A stretch of DNA of 64,000 nt from Arthrobacter sp. zg-Y919 (GTDB lineage: Bacteria; Actinomycetota; Actinomycetes; Actinomycetales; Micrococcaceae). The notes under the pieces were generated by a model. The model was not told the DNA's origin and searched no databases. It saw only the letters and a program-made list of their open reading frames with translations. The stretch spans positions 1,984,001 to 2,048,000 of the forward strand of contig NZ_CP126242.1 of the NCBI RefSeq assembly GCF_030142045.1, read 5' to 3'. The position numbers and the translations under genes are program-made. Positions 43,834 to 54,700 of the stretch are shown one piece after another. Position 1 is the stretch's first letter. Each line of letters begins with the position of its first letter.

Positions 43834-44838
43834 GTGCTACGAGTCATCGGCAAACGCCTTCTTATGCTGATCCCCACCCTGATCGGCCTTTCGATCCTGC
43901 TGTTCCTCTGGGTGCGCAACCTGCCCGGAGGTCCGGCCACTGCCCTGCTGGGCGACAAGGCCTCCCCCGAAGCCATTGCCAACATCAATAAGGCCTACGG
44001 GTTCGACCGCCCGCTGATCGAGCAGTACTTCACCTATGTCGGCAAGCTCCTGCAGGGCGACTTCGGAACGTCCATCGTCACCGGACGCCCCGTGCTGGAG
44101 GAATTCGCCACCCGCTTCCCCGCCACGGTGGAACTGGCTGTCGTCGCCCTCATCTTCGCCATCGGCATCGGCATTCCGCTGGGCTACCTGGCGGCCAGCC
44201 ACTACGGGCGTTTCTGGGACCACTCCTCCGTGGTCCTGTCCCTGATCGGCATTACTGTCCCCGTGTTTTTCCTCGCCTTCATCCTCAAGTGGGTGCTGGC
44301 CATCCAGTTGGGTTGGTTCCCCACCGACGGACGCCAGGATCCACGTATCGACGCCACGCACGTGACCGATTTCTATGTACTGGACGGTCTGCTCACCCGG
44401 GAATGGGACGCGTCCTGGGACGCCATCCTGCACCTGGTGCTTCCGGCCATCGCACTGGGCACCATTCCCCTGGCGATCATCGTGCGCATCACGCGGGCGT
44501 CGGTCCTGGAAGTCCAAGGTGCGGACTACGTGCGCACCGCCCGCGCCAAGGGCCTGATGGAGAAAACCATCCGCGGCCGCTTTGTGCTGCGCAACGCCAT
44601 GCTGCCGGTGACCACCACCATCGGCCTGCAGACCGGGCTGCTGATCTCCGGCGCCGTTCTGACGGAAACGGTGTTTGCCTTCAGCGGTATCGGCAGGTTC
44701 CTGAGGGATGCAATCTTCGCCCTCGACTATCCCGTCCTGCAGGGATTCATCGTGTTCATCGCCGTGGCGTATTCACTGATCAACCTGCTGGTTGATGTGT
44801 CCTACGGCTTCATCGATCCAAGGGTGCGTGTCCAGTGA
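43834..44838 (+). CDS. Peptide ABC transporter permease 1, DppB type
   Basis: 334 residues, six membrane segments. N-terminal RVIGKRLLMLIPTLIGLSIL, EAA loop VLEVQGADYVRTARAKGL, typical GSAVLTE-like ISGAVLTETVFAFSGIG. GTG start. 100 bp after the binding protein. Confidence 0.93.
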   Translation: MLRVIGKRLLMLIPTLIGLSILLFLWVRNLPGGPATALLGDKASPEAIANINKAYGFDRPLIEQYFTYVGKLLQGDFGTSIVTGRPVLEEFATRFPATVELAVVALIFAIGIGIPLGYLAASHYGRFWDHSSVVLSLIGITVPVFFLAFILKWVLAIQLGWFPTDGRQDPRIDATHVTDFYVLDGLLTREWDASWDAILHLVLPAIALGTIPLAIIVRITRASVLEVQGADYVRTARAKGLMEKTIRGRFVLRNAMLPVTTTIGLQTGLLISGAVLTETVFAFSGIGRFLRDAIFALDYPVLQGFIVFIAVAYSLINLLVDVSYGFIDPRVRVQ

Positions 44839-45779
44839 GTACTACTCTGCCTCCCGCTGCCGGCGGGTCCGTCCTTCCGGAAGGCGCACCGACGGCCAAG
44901 CCCGCCACCGGCAGCGGCATGTGGAAAGACGCGTTCCGCCGCCTGCGCCGCAACCCGGCTGCCGTCACCGGCGCCGTCATCGTTGGCCTGTTCATCCTGG
45001 TCGCCATCCTGGCTCCGCTGCTGGCGCCCTACGGCGGCAATGACCTGCCGGGCCGCACGGATATCACCCCCACCCGCATTCCGGGGCCGGGAGACCTGGA
45101 CGGCTACCCCCTGGGCCTGGACCGTTTCGGCGGCGATGTCCTCTCCAAGCTCATCTGGGGCGCCCGCGCGTCGCTGATCATCGGCGTGGTCTCCACGGCG
45201 CTTGGCCTTGCGGGCGGGGTGCTGCTCGGTGTGATCGCAGGCGGCCTCGGCGGCTGGGTGGACAGCGTGATCATGCGCTTCGTCGACATCCTGCTCTCCG
45301 TGCCGAACCTGCTGCTGGCAGTAAGTATCGCCGCCCTCCTGGGACAGAGTTCGCTGGCAATCATGATTGCCATCGGCGTCTCGCAGGTGCCCATCTTTGC
45401 CCGGCTGCTGCGCTCGTCGATGATCTCCCAGCGCAGCGCCGACTACATTTTGTCGGCGCAGACGCTGGGGCTGAGCCGGCGCACCATCACCATGAGCCAC
45501 CTGCTGCCGAACAGCATGGGACCGGTGATCGTGCAGGCGACCCTGACTCTGGCAACAGCGGTCATCGACGCCGCGGCGCTGTCCTTCCTGGGCCTCGGCG
45601 GCGGCCTGCCGCAGACCGCCGAATGGGGCCGGATGCTTACCTACGCGCAGGCCGAACTGGCCGTGGCTCCGCAGCTGGCCTTCCTCCCGGGTATCTGCAT
45701 TGCAGTCACCGCACTTGGTTTCACGCTGCTGGGCGAGTCCCTCCGCGAGGCGCTGGACCCCAAGACCCGGAGAAAATAG
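44835..45779 (+). CDS. Peptide ABC transporter permease 2, DppC type
   Basis: 314 residues, six segments; cytoplasmic N-terminus contains DAFRRLRRNPAAVTGAVIVG, the DppC-type sequence. EAA loop ISQRSADYILSAQTLGLSRR. GTG overlaps the previous stop (GTGA), so the two are coupled. Pairs with DppB and the ATPase at 46454. Confidence 0.93.
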   Translation: MSTTLPPAAGGSVLPEGAPTAKPATGSGMWKDAFRRLRRNPAAVTGAVIVGLFILVAILAPLLAPYGGNDLPGRTDITPTRIPGPGDLDGYPLGLDRFGGDVLSKLIWGARASLIIGVVSTALGLAGGVLLGVIAGGLGGWVDSVIMRFVDILLSVPNLLLAVSIAALLGQSSLAIMIAIGVSQVPIFARLLRSSMISQRSADYILSAQTLGLSRRTITMSHLLPNSMGPVIVQATLTLATAVIDAAALSFLGLGGGLPQTAEWGRMLTYAQAELAVAPQLAFLPGICIAVTALGFTLLGESLREALDPKTRRK

Positions 45780-45849
45780 CCACTTGGAACGTGGCCCCCG
45801 GAACCAGGTGTCCCGCATCAAGACAGCATTAGAACAGCATCAAGCGAAC

Positions 45850-45880
45850 GGAAGGGCCCTCCCACCGGGAGGGCCCTTCC
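45850..45880. terminator. Terminator after permease 2, shared by convergent genes
   Basis: Stem GGAAGGGCCCTCCC with 3-base loop, then TTTGT. Lies between convergent transcripts. Confidence 0.8.
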
Positions 45881-45902
45881 GTTTGTCCGCTGTCCGCTGT
45901 CC

Positions 45903-46451
45903 TCAGGCGCCCTGACCGGCCCCGGCTCCTGCCACCGCGTCAAGCGAGGCGAGATACCCGGCATTGCCGTGCAGCGCCGGCAGGTACCGTTCCAGCTCCT
46001 CCGCGGAGACATTCTCCGCAAGCAGGACCAGGAGCCCTGCGAGCGCGGCGTTCACCTTGCCCGCCGCATGCAGCGTCAGGGCCTCGAAGGCGCCGAGGGA
46101 CACCGAGCCGGGAAAGGCCTGCCGGGCACGGGCAAAAACCACCAGCGATTCCTCCGTGCGGCCAAGGATCCTTAAGGTGCTGCCGTACTGCAGGTAGCAG
46201 CGGCGCAGCACATCGCCTTCCAGGCCCCGGGCCAGGGCCCGCTCATAGAATCCCGCCGCCGTCGACTCTTCACCGGCGGTGTCATAGGCACCGCCGACTT
46301 CATACAGGACCCGGGCGTTGCCCGGATACCGGCGGTGGACGCCGAGCAGCGCCGCAATGGTTGGCGCCATGTCCTCACGGTTCCGGGCTGAAAGCAGCGC
46401 CTCCAGCTCGGCCTCCAGTTCCCTCCCGGCGGTATCCGGTGTTTGCTCCAC
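45903..46451 (-). CDS. TPR-repeat protein downstream of dipeptide ATPase
   Basis: 182 residues, tandem helices with TPR pattern (ARVLYEVGGAYDTAGEESTA, GSTLRILGRTEESLVVFARA). Probably a scaffold; no enzyme motif. GTG start at 46451, 2 bp after the ATPase stop, so co-transcribed. Role with the transporter is unknown. Confidence 0.8.
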   Translation of the reverse strand: MEQTPDTAGRELEAELEALLSARNREDMAPTIAALLGVHRRYPGNARVLYEVGGAYDTAGEESTAAGFYERALARGLEGDVLRRCYLQYGSTLRILGRTEESLVVFARARQAFPGSVSLGAFEALTLHAAGKVNAALAGLLVLLAENVSAEELERYLPALHGNAGYLASLDAVAGAGAGQGA

Positions 46452-46453
46452 TG

Positions 46454-48193
46454 CTAGGAAGCCAGCTCGTCGTCGACGGTCAGTCCGCCGTCAATGTTCA
46501 GCTCATTGCCGGGTATCGAGGCCAGGAGCTTCCGGGTGTAGGGATGGCGGGGATTGGAGAAGACTTCCTCGGAGCTCGCCGCTTCCACCAGTTCGCCGTC
46601 CTTCATCACGCACACGTAGTCGGAGATGAGGCGGACAACCGCCAGGTCGTGGGAGATGAAGAGGTAGCTGAGGCCGAACTCGCGCTGCAGGTCCCCCAGC
46701 AGCTGCAGGATCTGGGCCTGCACCAGGACGTCCAGTGCCGAGACCGGTTCATCACAGACGATCAGCTCCGGCTGCAGTGCCAGGGCGCGCGCAATCGCCA
46801 CGCGCTGCCGCTGCCCGCCGGAAAGCTCGGCCGGATAGCGGTGCAGCATCTCCTTGGGCAGCGCCACCTGGTCCATCAGTTCCAGCACGCGCCGGTGGCG
46901 CTCGGCCTTATCCCCGCGGCGGTAGGTCTTGAGCGGCTCTTCCAGGATGCGTTCGATGGTGTACATCGGGTCCAGCGAGGAATAGGGGTCCTGGAAAATC
47001 GGCTGCACCCGCTGGCGGAAGCTCCGCAGCTGGGCCTTGTCCAGGGTGCCGACATCCATGCCGTCGAAGGTCATGGTTCCGCTGGTGGGTTCAATCAGTT
47101 TCAACAGCATCCGCGCGGTCGTGGTCTTGCCCGACCCCGACTCCCCCACAATGGCCACGGTGCGTCCGCGCGGGATGTCCAGCGTGACGTTCTTCGCGGC
47201 GTAGAAATCGTCGGCACGGCCGCGGATCTTGAAAACCTTGGTCAGGTCACGGAATTCCACGATGTTGTCCGGCGCGGTTTCGGTCCCGGCGGGGGCGGCA
47301 TCGCGGTCGCCCGCTGCGGACGGCGCCGCTGCTGTCCCGCTCTTCGGTGCGGCATGCCCGGCAAAGGCACCGGGGCTCAGCCGCACCGCAGCGACGCTGG
47401 GCGCTGCGCGGACCAGGGCCTGGGTGTACGGGTGCTGCGGATCCTCCAGGAGTTGCCGGGCTGGGCCCGTTTCGACGACCTCGCCGCGGTGCATCACCAC
47501 GAGTTCGGAGGCACGTTCGGCCGCCAGCCCCAGGTCATGGGTGATCAGCAGGACGGATGAGCCCAGTTCCTCGGTCATCCGGTCGATCTGGTCCAGGATG
47601 GTCCGCTGGACCGTGACGTCCAGGGCGCTGGTGGGTTCGTCCGCGATCAGCAGGCGGGGACGGCAGGCCAGGCCGATGGCAATCAGGGCCCGCTGGCGCA
47701 TGCCGCCGGAGAATTCATGGGGGTACTGCTTGGCCCGCTCCGCGGCGTTGGGCAGACCGGCAGCGGTCAGGACCTCCACGACCTTCCGGTCCACGTCCTT
47801 CGACGTCGCCATGCCGTGCACCAGCAGGGTTTCGGCAACCTGGGTCCCGATCTTCGTCACGGGATTGAGGTTGGACATCGGGTCCTGCGGCACCAGTCCA
47901 ATGGACCGTCCACGGATGGCCCGCATCTTCGACTCGGGAAGGCCTACCAGCTCCTGCCCATCAAAGCGGATGCTGCCCGAAGCCACGGTGCCGTTGCCCG
48001 GCAGCAGGCCGATGACGGCCATGGCGGTAGTGGATTTACCGGAGCCGGACTCCCCGACGATGGCCAGGGTCTTCCCTGCCGGGAGGGAAAAACCGGCGTT
48101 GCGCACGGCAGCAACTTCTCCGTCCATGGTCCGGAAGTTAACGGCGAGGTTGCTCACCTCGAGCAGGGGCGAAGCAGTGGTCAAATCAGTCAT
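46454..48193 (-). CDS. Peptide ABC transporter ATPase, two fused ATPase domains
   Basis: 579 residues. Two DppD/DppF-type domains in one chain: Walker A GESGSGKST (residue about 40) with SGGMRQRALIAIGLA and LLIADEPTSALDV; second Walker A GESGSGKTT (about 350) with LSGGQRQRVAIARALAL and IVCDEPVSALDV. An Ala/Pro linker joins them. ATG at 48193 (AGGA 7 nt upstream); GTG at 48211 also possible. Supplies energy for the permeases at 43834-45779 on the opposite strand. Confidence 0.93.
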   Translation of the reverse strand: MTDLTTASPLLEVSNLAVNFRTMDGEVAAVRNAGFSLPAGKTLAIVGESGSGKSTTAMAVIGLLPGNGTVASGSIRFDGQELVGLPESKMRAIRGRSIGLVPQDPMSNLNPVTKIGTQVAETLLVHGMATSKDVDRKVVEVLTAAGLPNAAERAKQYPHEFSGGMRQRALIAIGLACRPRLLIADEPTSALDVTVQRTILDQIDRMTEELGSSVLLITHDLGLAAERASELVVMHRGEVVETGPARQLLEDPQHPYTQALVRAAPSVAAVRLSPGAFAGHAAPKSGTAAAPSAAGDRDAAPAGTETAPDNIVEFRDLTKVFKIRGRADDFYAAKNVTLDIPRGRTVAIVGESGSGKTTTARMLLKLIEPTSGTMTFDGMDVGTLDKAQLRSFRQRVQPIFQDPYSSLDPMYTIERILEEPLKTYRRGDKAERHRRVLELMDQVALPKEMLHRYPAELSGGQRQRVAIARALALQPELIVCDEPVSALDVLVQAQILQLLGDLQREFGLSYLFISHDLAVVRLISDYVCVMKDGELVEAASSEEVFSNPRHPYTRKLLASIPGNELNIDGGLTVDDELAS

Positions 48194-48319
48194 TTCCCCA
48201 TCCTGCCCCACTCACGCCCCTTGTGACGCGTGTCTCACAGCTGTTTACCGGTTTTTAATCATTTAGAATGGAAAATCATCGATTTATGAGGGATGGAGCG
48301 TCCCGGAGGAGTATTCACC

Positions 48320-50017
48320 GTGGCGAATGCCGGCACTGCAAAACCCGGAACCGGCAGTTCTGCCCTGTCCCGCCGCACACTTATCGGCGCCGCAGCGGCG
48401 GCTTTTATGCTTGCCGGCTGCAAGGCAGCGGCAGATGAAACCCCGACCCCGGCGCCCAGCCCGACCGCAACCGGACCGGCCGGCCCGAACGGGCGGTTCA
48501 CCATGGCCACCGCCGCCAATCCGGTAACCCTGGACCCCGCGCTGGCCGTCGACACTGAGTCCTTCCGGGTGACCCGGCAGGTCTTTGAAGGCCTCGTCGG
48601 CGTCGATCCCCTGACCTCCGCCCCGACACCGCTGCTGGCGAAGAGCTGGACGAAGTCGGAGGACCGCAGGACGTACACCTTTGAACTGCGCCGCGATGTC
48701 ACGTTCCACGACGGTGAACCCTTCAACGCGGAGGCCGTCCGCCGGAACTTCGAACGCTGGTTCAACCTGCCCGAATCCGCGCGCAGCGATTCCCTCATGT
48801 ACCGGTCGGTCTTCCGCGGGTTCTCGGATACCCCCCAGACCGCGGTCTACAAGGAATGCACGGCGGTCGATGAATACACGGTACGGGTGCAGCTGACGGA
48901 GCCGCTGGACAGCTTCATCCCCGCACTCGCCGCCCCGGCCTTCGGCATGTCCTCGCCGAAGGCCCTGGCTGACGGCAGCGCCGACGACCTCACCCAGGAA
49001 CGCAACGGGCGGAGGGTTTCCGCCTACGGCGTGCAGCCTGTCGGCACCGGCCCGTTCCGCTTCGTCGGCTGGGACGGCGACACCGTCGAGCTGGCTGCCT
49101 ACCCGGAGTACTGGGGCGAACCAGGCCAGATCGGCACCGTGGTCTTCAAGACGATTTCCAGCCCTGAGGGCCGGCTGCGGGCGCTGAAGAAGGAACAGGT
49201 GGACGGCTACGACCTGGTGACCGTCAACGACGTCGGCGACCTGGCGCGCAACGGCCAGCAGATCCAGCAGCGTGACCCCTACTCCATCCTCTACCTGGGC
49301 ATCAACTCGAATTTCCCCGGCCTGGACAACGTCCTGATGCGCCGGGCCGTAGCCCACGCCATCGACAAGCCCGCGGTTCTGGACGGCCTGTTCCTCAACG
49401 GCACCAAGCCGGCCAACCAGTTCCTCCCAGAAAAGCTGGGGCTGACCTCCGACTCCGCCACAGGTTACGGGTATGACACCGACAAGGCCCGGGAACTGCT
49501 CCTGGAAGCCGGCTACGACGGCCGGGAGCTCCCCTTCTACTACCCCCGCCACGTCACCCGCACGTACCTGCCCACACCGGAGAAGGTCTACGCCAGGCTG
49601 AGCAGCCAGCTCACCGCAGCGGGGTTCAACATCCGTCCGGTCCCGGTGGACTGGTCGGAGGGGTACCTCGAAAGGGTGCAGGGCAAGGAGGACCGGGCGT
49701 TCCACCTGCTGGGACTTGCGGGCACCTACGAAGCCGGGGACAACTTCGTCGGAACACTTTTTGGCCGCTATACCGAGGAATTCGCTTTCAACGACCCCGA
49801 GGTATTCCTCGGTGTCGACAAGGCACGGGCCTTCCCGGAAGGCCAGGAACAAACCGATGCCTACCACGCGATCACCGACCGCATTTCGGAACGCGTGCCG
49901 GCGGTCCCGCTCGCCTTCCCGATCTCCGCCCTCGCCCTCTCCCCCCGTGTTTCCTCCTATCCCACCAGCCCGGTCCTGCACGAAATCTTCAACCGGATTA
50001 CGCTCACGGAACGCTGA
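48320..50017 (+). CDS. Peptide ABC transporter binding lipoprotein 2
   Basis: 565 residues, SBP family 5. Twin-arginine-like signal SRRTLIGAAAAAFMLAGC with lipobox LAGC at about residue 36, then a Pro/Thr linker. Core motifs NGRFTMATAANPVTLDPALA, FRVTRQVFEGLVGV, YWGEPGQIGTV. GTG preceded by GGAGGAG at 9 nt. It is divergent from the ATPase gene and paralogous to protein 1, giving the transporter two receptors. Confidence 0.92.
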   Translation: MANAGTAKPGTGSSALSRRTLIGAAAAAFMLAGCKAAADETPTPAPSPTATGPAGPNGRFTMATAANPVTLDPALAVDTESFRVTRQVFEGLVGVDPLTSAPTPLLAKSWTKSEDRRTYTFELRRDVTFHDGEPFNAEAVRRNFERWFNLPESARSDSLMYRSVFRGFSDTPQTAVYKECTAVDEYTVRVQLTEPLDSFIPALAAPAFGMSSPKALADGSADDLTQERNGRRVSAYGVQPVGTGPFRFVGWDGDTVELAAYPEYWGEPGQIGTVVFKTISSPEGRLRALKKEQVDGYDLVTVNDVGDLARNGQQIQQRDPYSILYLGINSNFPGLDNVLMRRAVAHAIDKPAVLDGLFLNGTKPANQFLPEKLGLTSDSATGYGYDTDKARELLLEAGYDGRELPFYYPRHVTRTYLPTPEKVYARLSSQLTAAGFNIRPVPVDWSEGYLERVQGKEDRAFHLLGLAGTYEAGDNFVGTLFGRYTEEFAFNDPEVFLGVDKARAFPEGQEQTDAYHAITDRISERVPAVPLAFPISALALSPRVSSYPTSPVLHEIFNRITLTER

Positions 50018-50146
50018 GTCCGCGCGGCACCCCTCCACCGCAATAGGCGCACCCTCTCCCGCTGACGGATTACCTGCGGCAATAATTTTAGGAAGGCACC
50101 TGATCGGGATACGCTTCTATGGCTAGCGCCCACGCGACTGGAGAAG

Positions 50147-51640
50147 ATGTTGACTGCTAATAGCCCGGCGGATAATTCCGCAACGAAAACTGATGTACTG
50201 CTGATCGGCGGCGGCATCATGAGCGCAACCCTTGGGGCGTTCCTGAAGCAGCTTCAGCCGGATTGGGACATTTCCCTCTACGAGCGCCTCGACCGCGCAG
50301 GCCTGGAGAGTTCCGACCCCTGGAACAACGCCGGAACCGGCCACGCCGCCCTCTGCGAACTGAACTACAGCCCGGCCGCGGCCGACGGATCGGTTGACCC
50401 GGCCAAGGCAGTGGGTATCAACGAGCAGTTCCAGGTTTCCCGTCAGTTCTGGGCGCACCTCGTCTCCGCAGGCCACATCTCCAACACCTTCATCAATCCG
50501 CTGCCGCACATGAGCTTTGTCTGGGGTGACGCACACTCCGAGTACCTGCGCCGCCGCTACGAGTCCCTGAGCGCACAGCCCCTGTTCAAGACCATGGAGT
50601 TCTCCGAGGACCCGGCCAAGCTGGCGGAATGGGCTCCCCTGATCATGGAAGGGCGCGACCCGTCACAGCGCGTCGCCGCCTCACGCGTCGCCGGCGGCAC
50701 CGACGTCGACTTCGGTGCGCTTACCCGTGAACTGACGAACTACCTCGGCGCCAACGGCGTGAACATGCACTTCGGCCACGAGGTCGGCAACGTGTCGCGT
50801 TCCTCCACCGGCGGCTGGGACGTCAAGGTCAAGGACCGCGCCAGCGGCACCACCAGCACCGTCTCCGCCCGCTTCGTCTTCATTGGCGGCGGCGGCGGAG
50901 CCCTGCACCTGCTCCAGGCCTCCGGCATTCCCGAGGGCAAGGGCTTCGGCGGCTTCCCGGTATCCGGCCAGTTCCTGCGCTCCACGGACGAATCCATCAT
51001 CTCCCGCCACAACGCCAAGGTGTACGGACAGGCCTCGGTGGGTGCGCCGCCCATGTCTGTGCCGCATTTGGACACGCGCTTCGTCAACGGCCAGCGGTCA
51101 CTGCTGTTCGGGCCGTACGGCGGTTTCTCCCCGAAGTTCCTGAAAACCGGTTCATACCTGGACCTTCCGCTTTCGGTCCGCCCGTCCAACCTCGTCCCCA
51201 TGCTGGGCGTGGCCAAGGACAACATGAGCCTGGTCAAGTACCTCGTCACCGAGGTGATGAAGACTCGCGAGGGCAAGACGCAGGCGCTGCAGGAATTCAT
51301 GCCGTCCGCACAGACCGAAGGCTGGGACCTCATCACTGCGGGCCAGCGCGTGCAGGTGATCAAGAAGGATCCGAAGAAGGGCGGCGTGCTGCAGTTCGGC
51401 ACCGAACTCATCACCGCCGCCGACGGGTCCATCGGCGCCCTGCTCGGTGCTTCCCCCGGTGCCTCCACGGCGCCGCCCATCATGATCAACCTCCTCAAGC
51501 GTGCCTTCCCCCGCCAGTTCGATGGCTGGGAGCCGAAGATCAAGGAAATGATCCCGGGCTACGGGGTCAAGCTCAACGAAAACGAGCACCTCGCCGAAGA
51601 GATCGAAACCGACACCAATAAGGTCCTGGGGCTCTCCTAG
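50147..51640 (+). CDS. mqo: Malate:quinone oxidoreductase
   Basis: 497 residues. Membrane-associated FAD enzyme oxidising malate to oxaloacetate and reducing quinone. FAD motif [17 protein letters not shown]; typical [45 protein letters not shown] and C-terminal [13 protein letters not shown] near GGAGA. Alternative TTG follows directly. Confidence 0.95.
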   Translation: MLTANSPADNSATKTDVLLIGGGIMSATLGAFLKQLQPDWDISLYERLDRAGLESSDPWNNAGTGHAALCELNYSPAAADGSVDPAKAVGINEQFQVSRQFWAHLVSAGHISNTFINPLPHMSFVWGDAHSEYLRRRYESLSAQPLFKTMEFSEDPAKLAEWAPLIMEGRDPSQRVAASRVAGGTDVDFGALTRELTNYLGANGVNMHFGHEVGNVSRSSTGGWDVKVKDRASGTTSTVSARFVFIGGGGGALHLLQASGIPEGKGFGGFPVSGQFLRSTDESIISRHNAKVYGQASVGAPPMSVPHLDTRFVNGQRSLLFGPYGGFSPKFLKTGSYLDLPLSVRPSNLVPMLGVAKDNMSLVKYLVTEVMKTREGKTQALQEFMPSAQTEGWDLITAGQRVQVIKKDPKKGGVLQFGTELITAADGSIGALLGASPGASTAPPIMINLLKRAFPRQFDGWEPKIKEMIPGYGVKLNENEHLAEEIETDTNKVLGLS

Positions 51641-51655
51641 CCCCGGCCGCGCCCG

Positions 51656-51691
51656 CGGCGCAGCCCTTCCCTCCCGGGTGGGGCTGCGCCG
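51656..51691 (+). terminator. Hairpin after mqo
   Basis: Stem CGGCGCAGCCC/GGGCTGCGCCG with 14-base loop; only a weak T-run. Likely terminator. Confidence 0.55.
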
Positions 51692-51759
51692 CGAAGCGTT
51701 TCCCGGCCCCGGAACGTCGGCGCCGTCCAACTCCAGTTCGCCCTTCCTAAGGCAGGATC

Positions 51760-54700
51760 ATGGACCGATTGGCCAGGCTGTCCCTTTCCAACCGGGCGCT
51801 CATTGCCCTGATCACGGTGTTCGTGGCCGTTTTCGGGGTCATCTCGATGGGCTCGCTGAAGCAGGAACTGATCCCGTCGCTGGAGTTTCCCCAGATCAGC
51901 GTGATCACGGCCCTGCCGGGGGCTTCCCCGGAGGTGGTGGACGCCCAGGTCAGCGAACCGCTCGAAGGCGCCCTGACCGCTGTGGAAGAGCTCGAGGAAT
52001 CCACCGCCACGTCCCGTTCCGGCATTTCCACCATCAGCCTCACCTTCGCCTACGGCACGGACCTGGACCGGGCGCGCGGGCAGGTGGACCGGGCCATTTC
52101 CAACGCCCGCCAGCTGCTTCCCGAGGACGCCAATCCCCAGTCCCTGGCCGGAAGCATCAGCGATTTCCCGATCGTCTACCTTGCGGTGTCCTCGGATGAA
52201 CCACTGGCGGAGCTCAACGCGGACCTGCAGCGCCTGACCGTTCCCCGCCTGCAGAAGATCGAGGGGGTCCGCACGGCCGAAGTCACCGGCGGTGCAACCC
52301 GGCACGTCGCCATCCTGCCCGACAACGCGGCCCTTGCCGCTTCCGGGGTCACCCCCGCGGCCATCGTCGACGCCCTTGAGAACAGCGGAGACCTGCTGCC
52401 GGCCGGCACGGTCCAGGAAGACGGCCGCACCCTGTCGATCCAGGTGGGCGCACCCCTGGACAGTCTCGAAAAGATATCGGGCCTGCCGGTCGAATCCAGC
52501 TCCCCTACGGCGGACAGCACCCCGGTGACCATCGGCGACGTGGCATCGGTGGACATCACCGAGGACGAGTCCAGTTCCATCACCCGCACCAACGGTGAAG
52601 CCACCCTGGCAGTGTCGATCACCAAGACCCCGGCCGGGGACACTGTGGGCATCTCGCACCAGGTCATGGACCTGCTGCCGTCGCTTCAGGATGAGCTGGG
52701 CGGAGGCGCGGTCTTCACCGTCATTTTCGATCAGGCCCCCTTCATTGAAAAGTCCATTTCGGACCTCACCACCGAAGGGCTGCTCGGCCTCGGCTTCGCT
52801 GTCCTGGTGATCCTGGTCTTCCTGCTCTCCCTCCGCTCCACGCTCGTCACCGCGGTTTCCATCCCGCTTTCGCTGCTGGTGACCTTCATCGGGCTGCTGG
52901 CGTTCGGGTACTCCCTGAACATCCTGACCCTCGGGGCCCTGACCATCGCCATCGGCCGGGTGGTGGATGACTCGATTGTGGTGATCGAGAACATCAAGCG
53001 GCATCTGGGGTACGGCGAGGACAAAACCGCCGCCATCCTCACGGCCGTCCGTGAGGTCGCCGGTGCGGTCACGGCCTCCACCCTCACCACAGTGGCCGTG
53101 TTCGCTCCCATCGCCTTTGTCGGAGGGCTGGCCGGAGAGCTGTTCCGGCCGTTCGCGGTGACCACTTCCCTGGCGCTCCTCGCCTCGCTCCTGGTCTCCC
53201 TGACCATCGTGCCGGTACTCGCCTACTGGTTCCTGAAGTCGTCCCCGCCGGTTGCCGATCCGGCCGCCTACCGGGCCCAGGCTGAGGAACGCGAGTCGCG
53301 GACCATCCTGCAGCGCGGCTACCTGCCGATCCTGCGCACCACCCAGCGCCACCCGGTGTTCACGGTTGGCGCCGGCGTGGTCATCCTGGCGGCTACGGCT
53401 GCCATGACTCCGCTGCTGCCGACCAACCTCCTGGGCGACACCGGCCAGAACACCTTCAGCGTGCGGCAGGAGCTGCCCGCCGGAAGCTCGCTGGAACGCA
53501 CATCGGAGGCGGCCGGAGAGGTCGAGGAGATCCTGGGCGGCATCGAGGGCGTTAAGGATGTCCAGGTCACCATGGGCACTTCCACCTCCGGCCTGGCGGC
53601 CTTCACTGCAGGCGGTTCCTCGGTGGCCAACTTCACCGTGATCACCGAGGAAGGAGTGGATCAGGAGGCCCTGCGGGAAGACGTGCGGTCCGCACTCGAT
53701 GAGGCCGACGACGCCGGCGAGGTCACGCTGGGCAGCACCGGCGGCGGTTTCGGAACCTCCAACACCGTCGAAATCTCGCTGTCCGCCGGTGACCCCGCGG
53801 AACTGCAGCCGGCCAGTGACGCCGTCGTCGACGCCATGTCCGATCTGCCCGGGGTCGCCCAGGCCAGCTCCAACCTCTCCGCCTCCCAGCCCCAGGTCCA
53901 GGTCACCATCGACCGCGCCAAGGCGGTGGCTGCGGGCCTGAACGAGCAGCAGATTGCCGGCCTGGTGGCCTCCACCATCAGCCCCCTGCCCGCCGGAACG
54001 GTCCGGCTGGGCACCGACGACCTGCCGGTGCTCATCGGTGAAGGAACCCCGGTCACCTCGCTGGAACAGCTCAACGGCATTTCCGTGCCGGCCGGGAGCG
54101 GGACCGTGCCGCTGAGTGCGCTGGCAACCATCGAGGAGGTGGAGGTGCCGACGTCGGTCTCCTCCTCCGGCGGCGAACGCACCGCCGTCGTCTCCGTCTC
54201 CCCCGACGGAGATAATCTGGGCGGCACCATTACCGAGGTCCAGGCCAGGCTGGGCGACGTTGACCTGCCGGCCAGCGTCACCGCCGAGCTCAGCGGCGCC
54301 GCGACACAGCAGAACGAGTCCTTCACGCAGCTGGGATTGGCCCTGTTGATAGCCATCGCGATTGTCTACGTGATCATGGTGGCCACCTTCAAGTCCCTGC
54401 TGCAGCCCCTGATCCTGCTGGTCTCCATCCCGTTCGCGGCTACGGGAGCCATCCTGCTGCTGCTGATCACCGGTGTGCCCCTGGGGCTGGCGTCACTGGT
54501 CGGCATGCTGATGCTGGTGGGCATTGTGGTGACGAACGCCATTGTCCTGATGGACCTGATCAACCAGTACCGGCAGCCGCGGGGGGACGAGCCGGCCATG
54601 AACGTGGAGGACGCCGTCTTCCGCGGTTCCCGGCAGCGGCTGCGTCCCATCCTCATGACCGCCCTGGCCACCGTTTTCGCCCTGACCCCGATGGCCCTGG

